This document shows positions 9,199 through 16,547 of a DNA stretch of 49,126 bases, one piece after another (position 1 is the first letter of the stretch; the number at the start of each line of letters is the position of its first letter). The notes beneath the pieces were generated by a model that saw nothing but the letters and a program-made list of their open reading frames with translations, did no database searches and was not told the DNA's origin. The DNA is from an uncultured Bacteroidales bacterium (GTDB lineage Bacteria; Bacteroidota; Bacteroidia; Bacteroidales; F082): NCBI GenBank assembly GCA_937896895.1, contig CALBNV010000107.1:1-49126 (forward strand), read 5' to 3'. Position numbers and translations under genes: made by a program.

Positions 9199-10038
9199 CT
9201 ATTTTTTGTCTGAACTTTTTTCAGCAGGCAACAAATAATCGCTTGCCTTCGATGCTGAAATGGCCGACTTGCCTGTCGTTTTTTCCAGTTGCTTACGCGC
9301 GACCTTTGCCACGTTTCCGCCTTCTTTGGCAACTTTCGCACTTTCAAGAAAACCTTGTGGATTTTTCTGTTTGGATATTTCTGTTGTCGAAGCCTCCGCC
9401 AACATGTTCAAGGCAAGTTCCACATTGCTCATATTGTCGCGGAGATTCTCTTTTTTCAGACCTTTGTGCTGTTTGTATTGACGAGTGGTCATACCGCTCC
9501 ATTCCTTAGTGATAATGTCGGTAAGAGAAGCGAACTGCTGCCCTGATTGCACGCCGGCGCGTTCCCATTCGTCAGTCAGTTCTTTCCTGACCTCGATGCC
9601 TTTGATGCGGTTGTTTATCCATTTGTCGCTATACCCCAATCGTTTATAATCGGCAATAGCTTGATTTATATTCAATTCCGGGTCTTGCATCTGATCGAGA
9701 CGTTGTGAGGCCACCTGCGCCATCCAGATTTTGAACGGTTCTGCCTTGGGTGACGGAATGGACTGGATAAGGCGGAAAAGACCTTGTGGTGAAGCACAGT
9801 TAACCCTTTGTTTGCCTCCTTGGGTCTGCACAGAAAGGGGGGTGACAATTTGTCCCCACCCTTCTGCGAGGGAAGGGTCACGTTTCTTCATCTTTTTAAT
9901 GTAATCGCTTGGGTTCACACTATCCGTGAGGGCTTCCACAACATCTACCACACAAAAGTACCATTGTTCGGTTTCAGAATCCCAAACTGTGCGGACTTTC
10001 TTCTCTTCAAAAAGTTGGATTTCCTGTTTTTTCGTCAT
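9199..10038 (-). CDS. Bro-N/DinD-like protein embedded in the restriction operon
   Basis: The N-terminal 110 residues match the Bro-N (phage antirepressor/BRO) fold: VRTVWDSETEQWYFCVVDVV, then ALTDSVNPSDYIKKMKKRD and CASPQGLFRLIQSIPSPKA. The C-terminal part (HKGLKKENLRDNMSNVELAL, then AKEGGNVAKVARKQLEK) is the DinD-like domain. In E. coli, DinD is a SOS-induced regulator that inhibits RecA filament functions. Bro-N/DinD proteins are often found inside restriction-modification operons, which supports an accessory or regulatory role here; the exact function is unknown. The gene lies 33 bp after the McrB-like gene and 5 bp before the nuclease gene. Confidence 0.8.
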   Translation of the reverse strand: MTKKQEIQLFEEKKVRTVWDSETEQWYFCVVDVVEALTDSVNPSDYIKKMKKRDPSLAEGWGQIVTPLSVQTQGGKQRVNCASPQGLFRLIQSIPSPKAEPFKIWMAQVASQRLDQMQDPELNINQAIADYKRLGYSDKWINNRIKGIEVRKELTDEWERAGVQSGQQFASLTDIITKEWSGMTTRQYKQHKGLKKENLRDNMSNVELALNMLAEASTTEISKQKNPQGFLESAKVAKEGGNVAKVARKQLEKTTGKSAISASKASDYLLPAEKSSDKK

Positions 10039-10071
10039 GGCTTTTTCATCTTTAAATGAATTAACGAACTG

Positions 10072-12174
10072 TTATTCTTTCTCTTCTTCGCTCTTCACTT
10101 CCAGTTTCTTCATAAAGCCCTGCAACAGATCTGTTGTGTTTCCCTTGAACAGTTCGTTGAAGGAAAACTCCTTCTTGTCGTTACCTTCCGGAAGCGTAAA
10201 CAGCGCGTTTGTGGTATTGTACATATCTTTTCCCACTTCGCTCCAGAGGTAGTACATCACCTTGTTGATGAACGTCTTTTCGTCAACGCTCTTCTTGATG
10301 AAGTATTCGCCCATCTGCTTGTCTTCGGAATCGGTGACTGACAGAATCTTCGCGTTGACTTTTTCCAGAAAATCAGTCCATTTATATTTCTTATCTCCTA
10401 TTTCAATTTCGAACGTGTGGAAATTGTCTTTATCGTCTTTCGCTTCAGCTGCTGAATAGCGAATGGGCACGAACTCCCAATCCCAGCGGCGCTTGAAGGC
10501 GCTGTCCATCGGGAAGAGCGACTGGTCGGAGGTGTTCATCGTGGCGAGGAGGTTGAGGTTGCAGGGAAGAACGAGCAACTCTCCGCTCTTTATTTTGTCA
10601 ACGATGCCACCAGAATAATTTTCCGAGAAAATGCCATTGATGTAATTCTCCACTGACGACAAATCCAAACTGGCAAATACCGTCTTCAACTCTCTTGTAA
10701 TATCCGCATCCGGCACAATGGGATAAGTGGAGAAACCGGCATCGTTACGGTCGAGCAGTTGGAAGATATCGCCGAAAATCTGGGCGCAGTTGCCACGGTT
10801 GATTTCCTCAATGACCAGGTAAACGGGCTGTGGATTCTCTTGTTTCATTTCCTCCCATGCCTTGATGTATGCTTTGGTGAAGACTTGGGGGATGAAGGAG
10901 TAAGTGATAGAAGAATTATTTTGTTGAAAATTTTTACCCATATCAATTCCTGCATTTAGCTCTGGAGACTGGGTCTCTTTCCCGCAATCTTTTAAAAACT
11001 GGGTCTTATTAATTTTATCAAAAGATTCCCAATACAGGAACCCAATCTTACACAATTTATGAGGTTCTGAAATAGTATCAAAAACATTTAAAAGTTGAGA
11101 ATATTCCAACAAAGGTGTTTTCTCTTTCGTCGGTTTGTAGCACCCCACGAAACTTGCATAATCGTAATCCGGATGGAATGTGGTGCGGAAGATGTTTTCC
11201 TCGGGCACGCCTGCCAATTTCTCGCTTTTTACTTTGTAGCTTTTCCCTGTGCCGGGAGCGCCGTAGAAGATGGTTTGGGGAGGGAGATTGACAGAGTGTT
11301 TTGGCCAGACTAGTTGTTTGTTTTCGTGTCCTTTTTCAATATGTCTTTGAAAAAGATTTAGATTGCTTACAAAATGCGCAAAAGCATTAATCCCAGCAGA
11401 ATACATCTTGCCACCTTTTTTGTCAAAATCTTGTGCAGCAACTTTTTGACTGATTTCAAGCAATTTAGCCACATCCACCACATCAAACAGCACAGTTGTG
11501 CCTGCAATAGATTGTACAATATTCTGCACTTCACCATTTTGAGGAACTTGCTTTACATACCTGTCAACTGTCGCTTCTGATTTTCCTTCGTTTTTGAGAT
11601 AAGTTGCAAAGAGTTCGGGAATATTCTGTATATTTTGACCACAAGAAGCATCAAATTCAGTTGGATTGTTCTGAAAATATCGGTACATCAAAAAAGCACC
11701 ATTCAATTCTGCCGCATAGCGTTCCTTGACATTAGGATTTAATAAATGAGCTTCTCTCATTAATTCGGTTGGTGTATATTTATCCACAACATGCTTGCCA
11801 TATTTGAAAATAAAAATCCCCCCAACTGCTGATTTTTCTATGTCTGAATCATATAAATCAGCTAAGATTTTAACTATTTGTTCTTTTGAGTACTGGACAT
11901 CATTTTCTTTCTTATTCTTAATGAGTACCACATTGCCATCTGAAGAACTTTCAAAACAGATTCCATATTTCCCTGATTGAATTAATTCCGCAACTTTTTT
12001 AGCTTTGCCTATTTCTTTAGACATGCTTTCCGTTAGTCCTGCCGTTTTAATAAGTTGTGCAATATTGACATCATTTAATTCTTGAGCATATTTTAAGCCC
12101 AAAATATAATAAGCGTATGAACCTATTTGCGAATTGAGTTTTTTCAACTCATTTACTAATAATTCAAAATCCAT
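10072..12174 (-). CDS. McrB-like AAA+ restriction motor (LlaJI R1-like)
   Basis: This is the NTPase motor expected to work with the McrC/LlaJI-like nuclease encoded two genes downstream. The AAA+ module is complete: Walker A FYGAPGTGKS (303-312), Walker B with the McrB-type extension VIEEINRGNCAQIFGDIFQL (454-473), the MNTSDQS motif that matches the McrB GTPase signature MNTxDxS (546-552), and an arginine-rich KRRWDW (561-566). The N-terminal 300 residues contain a helical segment (YLKNEGKSEATVDRYVKQV, about 192-210), found in front of many McrB-like ATPases and probably involved in target recognition. At 700 residues it is longer than E. coli McrB (459). Homology and operon position make the motor role likely; substrate specificity is unknown. 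Confidence 0.87.
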   Translation of the reverse strand: MDFELLVNELKKLNSQIGSYAYYILGLKYAQELNDVNIAQLIKTAGLTESMSKEIGKAKKVAELIQSGKYGICFESSSDGNVVLIKNKKENDVQYSKEQIVKILADLYDSDIEKSAVGGIFIFKYGKHVVDKYTPTELMREAHLLNPNVKERYAAELNGAFLMYRYFQNNPTEFDASCGQNIQNIPELFATYLKNEGKSEATVDRYVKQVPQNGEVQNIVQSIAGTTVLFDVVDVAKLLEISQKVAAQDFDKKGGKMYSAGINAFAHFVSNLNLFQRHIEKGHENKQLVWPKHSVNLPPQTIFYGAPGTGKSYKVKSEKLAGVPEENIFRTTFHPDYDYASFVGCYKPTKEKTPLLEYSQLLNVFDTISEPHKLCKIGFLYWESFDKINKTQFLKDCGKETQSPELNAGIDMGKNFQQNNSSITYSFIPQVFTKAYIKAWEEMKQENPQPVYLVIEEINRGNCAQIFGDIFQLLDRNDAGFSTYPIVPDADITRELKTVFASLDLSSVENYINGIFSENYSGGIVDKIKSGELLVLPCNLNLLATMNTSDQSLFPMDSAFKRRWDWEFVPIRYSAAEAKDDKDNFHTFEIEIGDKKYKWTDFLEKVNAKILSVTDSEDKQMGEYFIKKSVDEKTFINKVMYYLWSEVGKDMYNTTNALFTLPEGNDKKEFSFNELFKGNTTDLLQGFMKKLEVKSEEEKE

Positions 12175-12185
12175 AAGTTATCTTT

Positions 12186-12263
12186 TTACTTTTCAAACAC
12201 TCTTTCCCTATGCCACTCTAAAAACTGCTTGTTCGGCAGGTGTTCTTCGGGGAGGGAGATCAT
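12186..12263 (-). other. 25-codon open frame in the gap upstream of the McrB-like gene
   Basis: The frame encodes MISLPEEHLPNKQFLEWHR and six further residues, and stops 9 bp before the McrB-like start. It reads like real protein sequence (charged, no low complexity), but it is far too short for a known family. It may be the edge of a deleted gene or a short leader peptide. I do not recognise it. Confidence 0.25.
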
Positions 12264-12303
12264 TTTTATTTTTCAATTATTATTCTTGCGTCATCATTTT
12301 TCT

Positions 12304-12354
12304 TTAGCACATTCTTACGAACAAATCGATGAATGTATATTTTTTATTTTTCAT
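12304..12354 (-). pseudogene. N-terminal stump of a probable cytosine-C5 DNA methyltransferase (copy A)
   Basis: An ATG at 12354 opens MKNKKYTFIDLF and then breaks into VRMC and a stop. K-x-TFIDLFAG is the canonical start of m5C methyltransferases (motif I, SAM binding). Here the match ends exactly before the AG(C/A)GG part. The following bases AGAATGTG-CTAAAGAAAAA resemble those that precede the second stump at 13542-13607. Read alone the match is only about 10 residues. Its position directly upstream of R1-like and R2-like genes makes the methyltransferase origin credible. Confidence 0.5.
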
Positions 12355-12361
12355 AACTATT

Positions 12362-13480
12362 TCAATTTTCAATCCGTAATTCGTTTTTCTTTTGCAGTTC
12401 AAGTTCATTGACTGTCCGTTCCACCACTTCCCGCAACTGATACGCGGCCACTCCGAGAGGCTTGTCAATGTCCTTAAGCGACCATTCCACTATGGTTTTG
12501 TCGTATGCCTTGCAGATAATAAGCCCAACCGAAGGATTGTCGTCGTCACGTTTGAGCAATTTGTCGGCTGCCGTAACATAGAAATTTATCTTTCCCGCAA
12601 ACTCAGGCACAAACCTGACTGCTTTCAAATCGATGACCACATAGCGTTTCTGCGGAATATGGTAGAATATCAAATCCGGGAAAAACGAAGTTCCGTCGGG
12701 CATACGCAGCTCCTTCTGGCGACCGACAAACGCAAATCCTTCCCCCAACTCCAAAAGGAACCTTGTTATGTTGGCAATCAAAGCATCTTCCAGCTCTTTT
12801 TCGTCATACCCGCTCTTCATTGTCAGAAAGTCAAACGAATAGGGGTCCTTCAGCATCTCCTGTGCCAACTGCCCTTGCACAACAGGAAGTTTGTCAGTAA
12901 AATTGGTGATGGCTTTGGCGGAGTGAGAATAGAGGTCGTGCCGGATGTTGTCGTCGAGCGTATTGCGGCTCCAATTGCCTTCAATGGTTTTGTTGACATA
13001 GAACAACGCTTCGTCAAGAGAATTGGATTTTGATACGATGTGGATATGATGTCCCCACGGTACCAATCCGAAAGATTCAGGCATCTCTAAAAAGCCGACA
13101 GGTTGTTGGCTTTTTTTGTCCACACCATCATTTTCAGAAAAGCCAGCAGATTGTTGGCTTTTTCCAATGTGTTCGAAATAAAACAAATACCAACGCTTCA
13201 TATCTTTGACGTTAGACCACGAGAACCCCGACTCTTCGGGAAATTCATTTCTCATATCCAAGGCGAATTGCTTGACGATGCCCTTGCCCCAATTTTCTTC
13301 AGGGTGCATCTCGGTGAGGTCTCTTCCTATGCTCCAATAGAACTCAAGCATAGCGGTATTGACCCGCACCATCGCCTTGGCCTGCGCTGTGCGGAAGCGT
13401 GTCTTCACATCCGACAGCCACGCCACATAATCCTTATTGGCAACCATTCCATCTCTATTTACAAACGCCGGTTCGTTCAT
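12362..13480 (-). CDS. YhcG-family PD-(D/E)XK nuclease-like protein (DUF1016)
   Basis: The protein has the two-part YhcG layout. The N-terminal helical domain includes YVAWLSDVKTRFRTAQAKAM and FYWSIGRDL. The C-terminal nuclease-like domain includes FFPDLIFYHI (D269), YVVIDLKAVRF (D284, K286) and GKINFYV. The family belongs to the PD-(D/E)XK superfamily and is commonly found near restriction-modification loci; its cellular role is not settled. An insertion with a 16-residue period (SQQSAGFSENDGVDKK, then SQQPVGFLE; about 108-132) lies between the end of the N-domain and the conserved PWGHHIHI. At the DNA level it forms two small hairpins 48 bp apart. The gene lies between the two methyltransferase stumps, as if inserted into an older operon. 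Start MNEPAFVN is the first ATG. Confidence 0.83.
   Translation of the reverse strand: MNEPAFVNRDGMVANKDYVAWLSDVKTRFRTAQAKAMVRVNTAMLEFYWSIGRDLTEMHPEENWGKGIVKQFALDMRNEFPEESGFSWSNVKDMKRWYLFYFEHIGKSQQSAGFSENDGVDKKSQQPVGFLEMPESFGLVPWGHHIHIVSKSNSLDEALFYVNKTIEGNWSRNTLDDNIRHDLYSHSAKAITNFTDKLPVVQGQLAQEMLKDPYSFDFLTMKSGYDEKELEDALIANITRFLLELGEGFAFVGRQKELRMPDGTSFFPDLIFYHIPQKRYVVIDLKAVRFVPEFAGKINFYVTAADKLLKRDDDNPSVGLIICKAYDKTIVEWSLKDIDKPLGVAAYQLREVVERTVNELELQKKNELRIEN
13089..13163. repeat. two in-frame AAAAGCC/GGCTTTT mini-palindromes, 48-bp period
   Basis: Copies at 13089-13115 and 13138-13163 each consist of AAAAAGCC or AAAAGCC, an 11-bp loop with GTTGTT-like content, and GGCTTTTT. They encode the SQQxxGF insertion in the YhcG-family protein. 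The period is an exact multiple of three, so copy-number change would not shift the frame. Confidence 0.7.
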
Positions 13481-13541
13481 TGTTTCCGTATTTTGTTGTT
13501 TTCTTTGAGGACTTATTTATTCTAAATTCCTCTTATCAAAT

Positions 13542-13607
13542 TCACATCATCCACGCTCCCGCGAACAAATCGCTGAAAGTATGTTTTTTCTTTAGCACAC
13601 TACACAT
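13542..13607 (-). pseudogene. N-terminal stump of a second cytosine-C5 methyltransferase (copy B)
   Basis: From an ATG at 13607 the frame reads MCSVLKKKHTFSDLFAGAWM and then M and a stop. KHTFSDLFAGA matches motif I of m5C methyltransferases (F-x-DLFAG-x-GG), including the SAM-binding AGA, and is cut directly after it. The short leader AGAATGTGTAGTGTG-CTAAAGAAAAA is similar to the sequence next to stump A. The remnant lies 62 bp upstream of the YhcG-family gene, on the same strand. Confidence 0.55.
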
Positions 13608-14001
13608 TCTATCCCTTTCCTGCCACTTTCAAAATCTCACCTGCCGAGGTCTGCAGACTGTCCGTAGTCAATTCAATTATTCAGTTCTACCTATCGGCCG
13701 GTTCAACTGGTGACACCGCTTGTAACATCAAATCACCATAATCATACAATCTGATAATCAAATATTTACGACAGATGATTTCATTACTTACATCTTTTTC
13801 ACCGAGTTTGCAAAAATAACATTTTTTTCGAGCAACCGACATTTTTTCACATGATTTTTTGCGCAATAATCATATTAAAACCGAAATGAGAAAGTGCCAC
13901 GATGTGCCTTGACACTTCCGCGGTGTTTCCCAGCGGAGACAGATGGATTTGAACCTTGAATAAAATATGCGTTCATCTTGCATTGAGGACTTTTAACATA
14001 C
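13608..14001. other. gene-free stretch upstream of the restriction island
   Basis: No open frame of useful length is present. The minus strand holds a TAnnTTTG promoter box (13811-13818). Further upstream, a GC-rich imperfect hairpin CCGCGGTGTTTCCCAGCGG lies at 13918-13936. Short minus-strand frames (for example MLQAVSPVEPADR ending near 13690) look like decayed coding sequence that I cannot identify. Confidence 0.4.
13811..13818 (-). promoter_or_regulatory. -7 box TATTTTTG reading into the restriction island
   Basis: Good TAnnTTTG match facing left, about 330 bp upstream of the YhcG-family gene and about 200 bp upstream of methyltransferase stump B. It may be the original promoter of the methyltransferase-restriction operon. 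No better box is seen closer to the YhcG start. Confidence 0.4.
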
Positions 14002-14030
14002 AAAAAAAGCCCGACTACCAAGAGCCGGGC
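14002..14030 (-). terminator. rho-independent terminator of rny
   Basis: On the minus strand a 7-bp stem GCCCGGC/GTCGGGC (one G-U pair) with an 8-nt loop is followed by seven T. It lies 20 bp after the rny stop codon. Confidence 0.85.
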
Positions 14031-14050
14031 CTCGATATTTGAAAAAAACA

Positions 14051-15613
14051 TTATTTCGCGAACTGCACCGACCTCGTCTCTCTGATGACGGTGATCTTTA
14101 TCTGACCCGGATACGTCATCTCGGTCTGGATCTGACGCGAGAGGTCGTATGCGATGCTGTCGGCTTCCTGATCGCTCACCTTGTCGGCACCGACGATGAC
14201 GCGGAGCTCGCGGCCCGCCTGGATTGCGTATGTCTTCACGACACCCGAATATGACATTGCCATTTCCTCGAGCTTGTTCAGACGCTGGATGTAAGCCTCG
14301 ACGACCTCACGGCGTGCGCCCGGACGTGCGCCGGAAATGGCGTCGCAGACCTGGACGATAGGCGCGATGAGCGATTCCATCTCTATCTCGTCATGGTGAG
14401 CGCCGATAGCGTTGCACACATCGGCTTTCTCCTTGTATTTCTCAGCGGTCTTCATGCCAAGGATAGCGTGCGGAAGCTCCTCCTCGTTCTCGGCGACCTT
14501 GCCTATATCGTGAAGGAGACCGGCGCGTTTAGCCACTTTCGGGTTGAGACCGAGTTCAGCAGCCATAGTGGAGCTGAGCCGCGCCACTTCGATTGAGTGC
14601 TGCAGCAGGTTCTGTCCGTATGACGAGCGGTATTTCATTCTGCCTATCATTCTGATGAGTTCCGGAGCGAGGTTGTGGATGCCGAGGTCGATGACGGTGC
14701 GTTTACCGGTCTCGATAATTTCCTGTTCAACCTGTTTCTCGACTTTCTTCACCACTTCCTCGATACGTGCCGGATGAATACGTCCATCCGTAACGAGTTT
14801 CTGAAGTGAGAGTCGTGCGATCTCACGGCGGATCGGGTCGAAGCCAGAGAGAAGTATCGCGTCAGGGCTGTCGTCGATGATGATCTCGACGCCTGTGAGT
14901 GACTCAAGGGCGCGGATGTTGCGGCCTTCACGTCCGATGATGCGGCCCTTAATCTCGTCATTCTCAATGTTGAACACCGACACTGTGTTTTCGATTGCGT
15001 GTTCAGCAGCTGTTCTCTGGATTGTCTCAAGGATGACCTTCTTGGCATCCTGGTTGGCCGACATCTTCGCCTCTTCGATGATTTCCTTCGCGAGGACCAT
15101 GGCTTCTGCTTTAGCCTCGTCTTTGACGGCTTCTTTGAGTTGTTCCTTCGCTTCAGAGACGGTCATGCCGGAGATGGTCTCAAGGATTTTCTTCTGGTCC
15201 TCGTGCATCTTGTCGAGCTCGGCCTGACGTTTTGCGAGGCTTTCCTGCTGCGCCGAGATCTTATCCTGCTGATTCTTAAGGTCATTTGCCTTGTGTTGAA
15301 GTTCTTCCGCGCGTTGGTTTGCCTGCTGTTGCATCTGCTGAATCTTCGCCTCGACCTTCTGGAACTCACGTTTCTTCTCGTTAGTTTCCTTGTCGTAATC
15401 CTGCTTCATCTGGAGGAACTTCTCCTTCGCCTGCAAGATCTTGTCTTTCTTGATTACCTCACCTTTTTCCTTTGCTTCTTCAAGCAGTTGGTTGCTTTTT
15501 CTTGTTAGTGCGGCACGCATGACTGTCGTGGCGAGCAGCACACCGATGCCACCGCCCACGACGACGGCTCCCGCTGTGATAAGAATGTTTGTTGTTGCTA
15601 ATAGTAAAACCAT
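14051..15613 (-). CDS. rny: ribonuclease Y
   Basis: RNase Y is a membrane-anchored endoribonuclease that starts mRNA decay. The 520-residue protein has the full domain order: an N-terminal membrane segment (about 4-30, ATTNILITAGAVVVGGGIGV), a long coiled coil (about 35-200, rich in E, K and Q), a KH domain (IKGRIIGREGRNIRALE, about 218-234), and an HD phosphohydrolase domain with the GLLHDIGKV metal-binding motif (about 357-365). Length matches the family. The start at 15613 is the first ATG and gives a short N-terminus before the helix. The gene is downstream of zapA, separated by a structured 200-bp gap that probably holds a small RNA, and it ends at a good terminator. Confidence 0.96.
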   Translation of the reverse strand: MVLLLATTNILITAGAVVVGGGIGVLLATTVMRAALTRKSNQLLEEAKEKGEVIKKDKILQAKEKFLQMKQDYDKETNEKKREFQKVEAKIQQMQQQANQRAEELQHKANDLKNQQDKISAQQESLAKRQAELDKMHEDQKKILETISGMTVSEAKEQLKEAVKDEAKAEAMVLAKEIIEEAKMSANQDAKKVILETIQRTAAEHAIENTVSVFNIENDEIKGRIIGREGRNIRALESLTGVEIIIDDSPDAILLSGFDPIRREIARLSLQKLVTDGRIHPARIEEVVKKVEKQVEQEIIETGKRTVIDLGIHNLAPELIRMIGRMKYRSSYGQNLLQHSIEVARLSSTMAAELGLNPKVAKRAGLLHDIGKVAENEEELPHAILGMKTAEKYKEKADVCNAIGAHHDEIEMESLIAPIVQVCDAISGARPGARREVVEAYIQRLNKLEEMAMSYSGVVKTYAIQAGRELRVIVGADKVSDQEADSIAYDLSRQIQTEMTYPGQIKITVIRETRSVQFAK

Positions 15614-15645
15614 TTTTTTAATAATTTTACTCTTCGACGAGAAAT

Positions 15646-15778
15646 AAAAAGACCTGCCTGTTCAAAGGGATCGTAAACCCTTGTAAATCACGCTTATGGC
15701 TGCCACGATACGCAAACTTCCACTGGCGTATAAGCTCCCCTCGCGGGGCTGAGGCCTGTTTTTGTACCCATGAGTCAA
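15646..15778 (-). ncRNA. ssrS: candidate 6S RNA between zapA and rny
   Basis: The zapA-rny gap is far more structured than other gaps here. On the minus strand it shows a CCCC-GCGA-GGGG hairpin, a TACGC...GCGTA stem, a TGG...CCA stem and an AAGGG...CCCTT hairpin. It ends in a T-run at 15646-15650. 6S RNA lies next to zapA in many bacteria, which suggests this identity. I could not find the long closing stem between the two ends that 6S RNA should have, so the boundaries and identity are tentative. Confidence 0.4.
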
Positions 15779-15820
15779 CCGAAATATTTTGTTTTAGTTG
15801 TATAGGTTACGAATCATGCG

Positions 15821-16126
15821 TCAAACAGACAGATCTATGTTTTCAGTCAGCAGTGCATTGATGGTGTCAAGCTGTTTGTCAAGATACTGTTCCTTGTATG
15901 CGGAATCGTTTTCGTTTTTGACAACGGTCGTCGCGAGTTGTATGCATACCATAGAAACCAACGACAGATAATCCTTATCTGAATATACCCGCTTGTATTC
16001 CTCCACTCGCTCGTTTATCATCCCAACAGCTCTCCGCACATTGTCCTCTTCAGTCTTGTCAACATTCAAGCGGTAGCTGCGACCAGCTATGACAGCATTC
16101 ACCTTTACATCATTACTCTCGCTCAT
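15821..16126 (-). CDS. zapA: cell division protein ZapA
   Basis: ZapA binds FtsZ and stabilises the Z ring. The 101-residue product has the ZapA layout: an N-terminal beta-rich part with VNAVIAGRSYRLNV (about 9-22), then EEDNVRRAVGMINERVEEYK (26-45), and a helical C-terminal half for dimerisation. The length is typical. It lies 12 bp downstream of a small coiled-coil gene and the two share a promoter at 16467-16474. This pair, followed by rny, is a familiar Bacteroidota arrangement. Confidence 0.9.
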   Translation of the reverse strand: MSESNDVKVNAVIAGRSYRLNVDKTEEDNVRRAVGMINERVEEYKRVYSDKDYLSLVSMVCIQLATTVVKNENDSAYKEQYLDKQLDTINALLTENIDLSV

Positions 16127-16138
16127 ACCCGCTTAATA

Positions 16139-16432
16139 TTACTGTTCAGCATTCAATATCGACACACACTGGTCTATTTCCTTAACCAATGTTTTTATCA
16201 ACTGCCTGCTTTCTTCGATTTCGTTCTCGTTTCCGAGTGCGTTAACAATTGTAATTTTATTTATTTTGTCCTTCAATTCCGTGTTCTCAGACTGGAGCGT
16301 GTCGATGGTCTCCATCAGTTCCCCATTCTTTCGAACAAGTTCACTGTTCTCTTCAACCAACTGACTTTTAATTGCAATCAGCTTTCTTAGTTTCAATTCG
16401 ATTTCCGAAAGTCTTACACTTAAATCAGCCAT
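16139..16432 (-). CDS. small coiled-coil protein cotranscribed with zapA (ZapB-like?)
   Basis: A 97-residue protein, nearly all predicted helix. A leucine/isoleucine heptad pattern runs from about residue 5 to 60 (LSEIELKLRKLIAIKSQLVE and following). There is no enzymatic motif. Its position 12 bp before zapA suggests a division-related partner, by analogy with the ZapA-ZapB pair of E. coli. Direct similarity to ZapB is too weak to claim from the sequence alone. Start MADLSVRL is the first ATG after the TATCTTTG promoter. Confidence 0.7.
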   Translation of the reverse strand: MADLSVRLSEIELKLRKLIAIKSQLVEENSELVRKNGELMETIDTLQSENTELKDKINKITIVNALGNENEIEESRQLIKTLVKEIDQCVSILNAEQ

Positions 16433-16466
16433 TTTACGTTAACAGTTTCGCTTTAGAATTTTGGCA

Positions 16467-16474
16467 CAAAGATA
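16467..16474 (-). promoter_or_regulatory. -7 box TATCTTTG of the coiled-coil/zapA operon
   Basis: TAnnTTTG match on the minus strand, 34 bp before the ATG at 16432. The gap to the next gene upstream is otherwise AT-rich and featureless. Confidence 0.55.
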
Positions 16475-16547
16475 AACATAATTATCTCACAACGCATCAT
16501 TTTTTTTATTTTTTTTCAAACATTCAAAAACCATTCCTACAAGCCGT

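Noticed and set aside
13945..13955. GGATTTGAACC, the complement of a tRNA T-loop, as a possible attachment site of the island
   Set aside because: The flanking bases do not form a T stem or an acceptor stem, and no matching tRNA end is found on the other side of the island.
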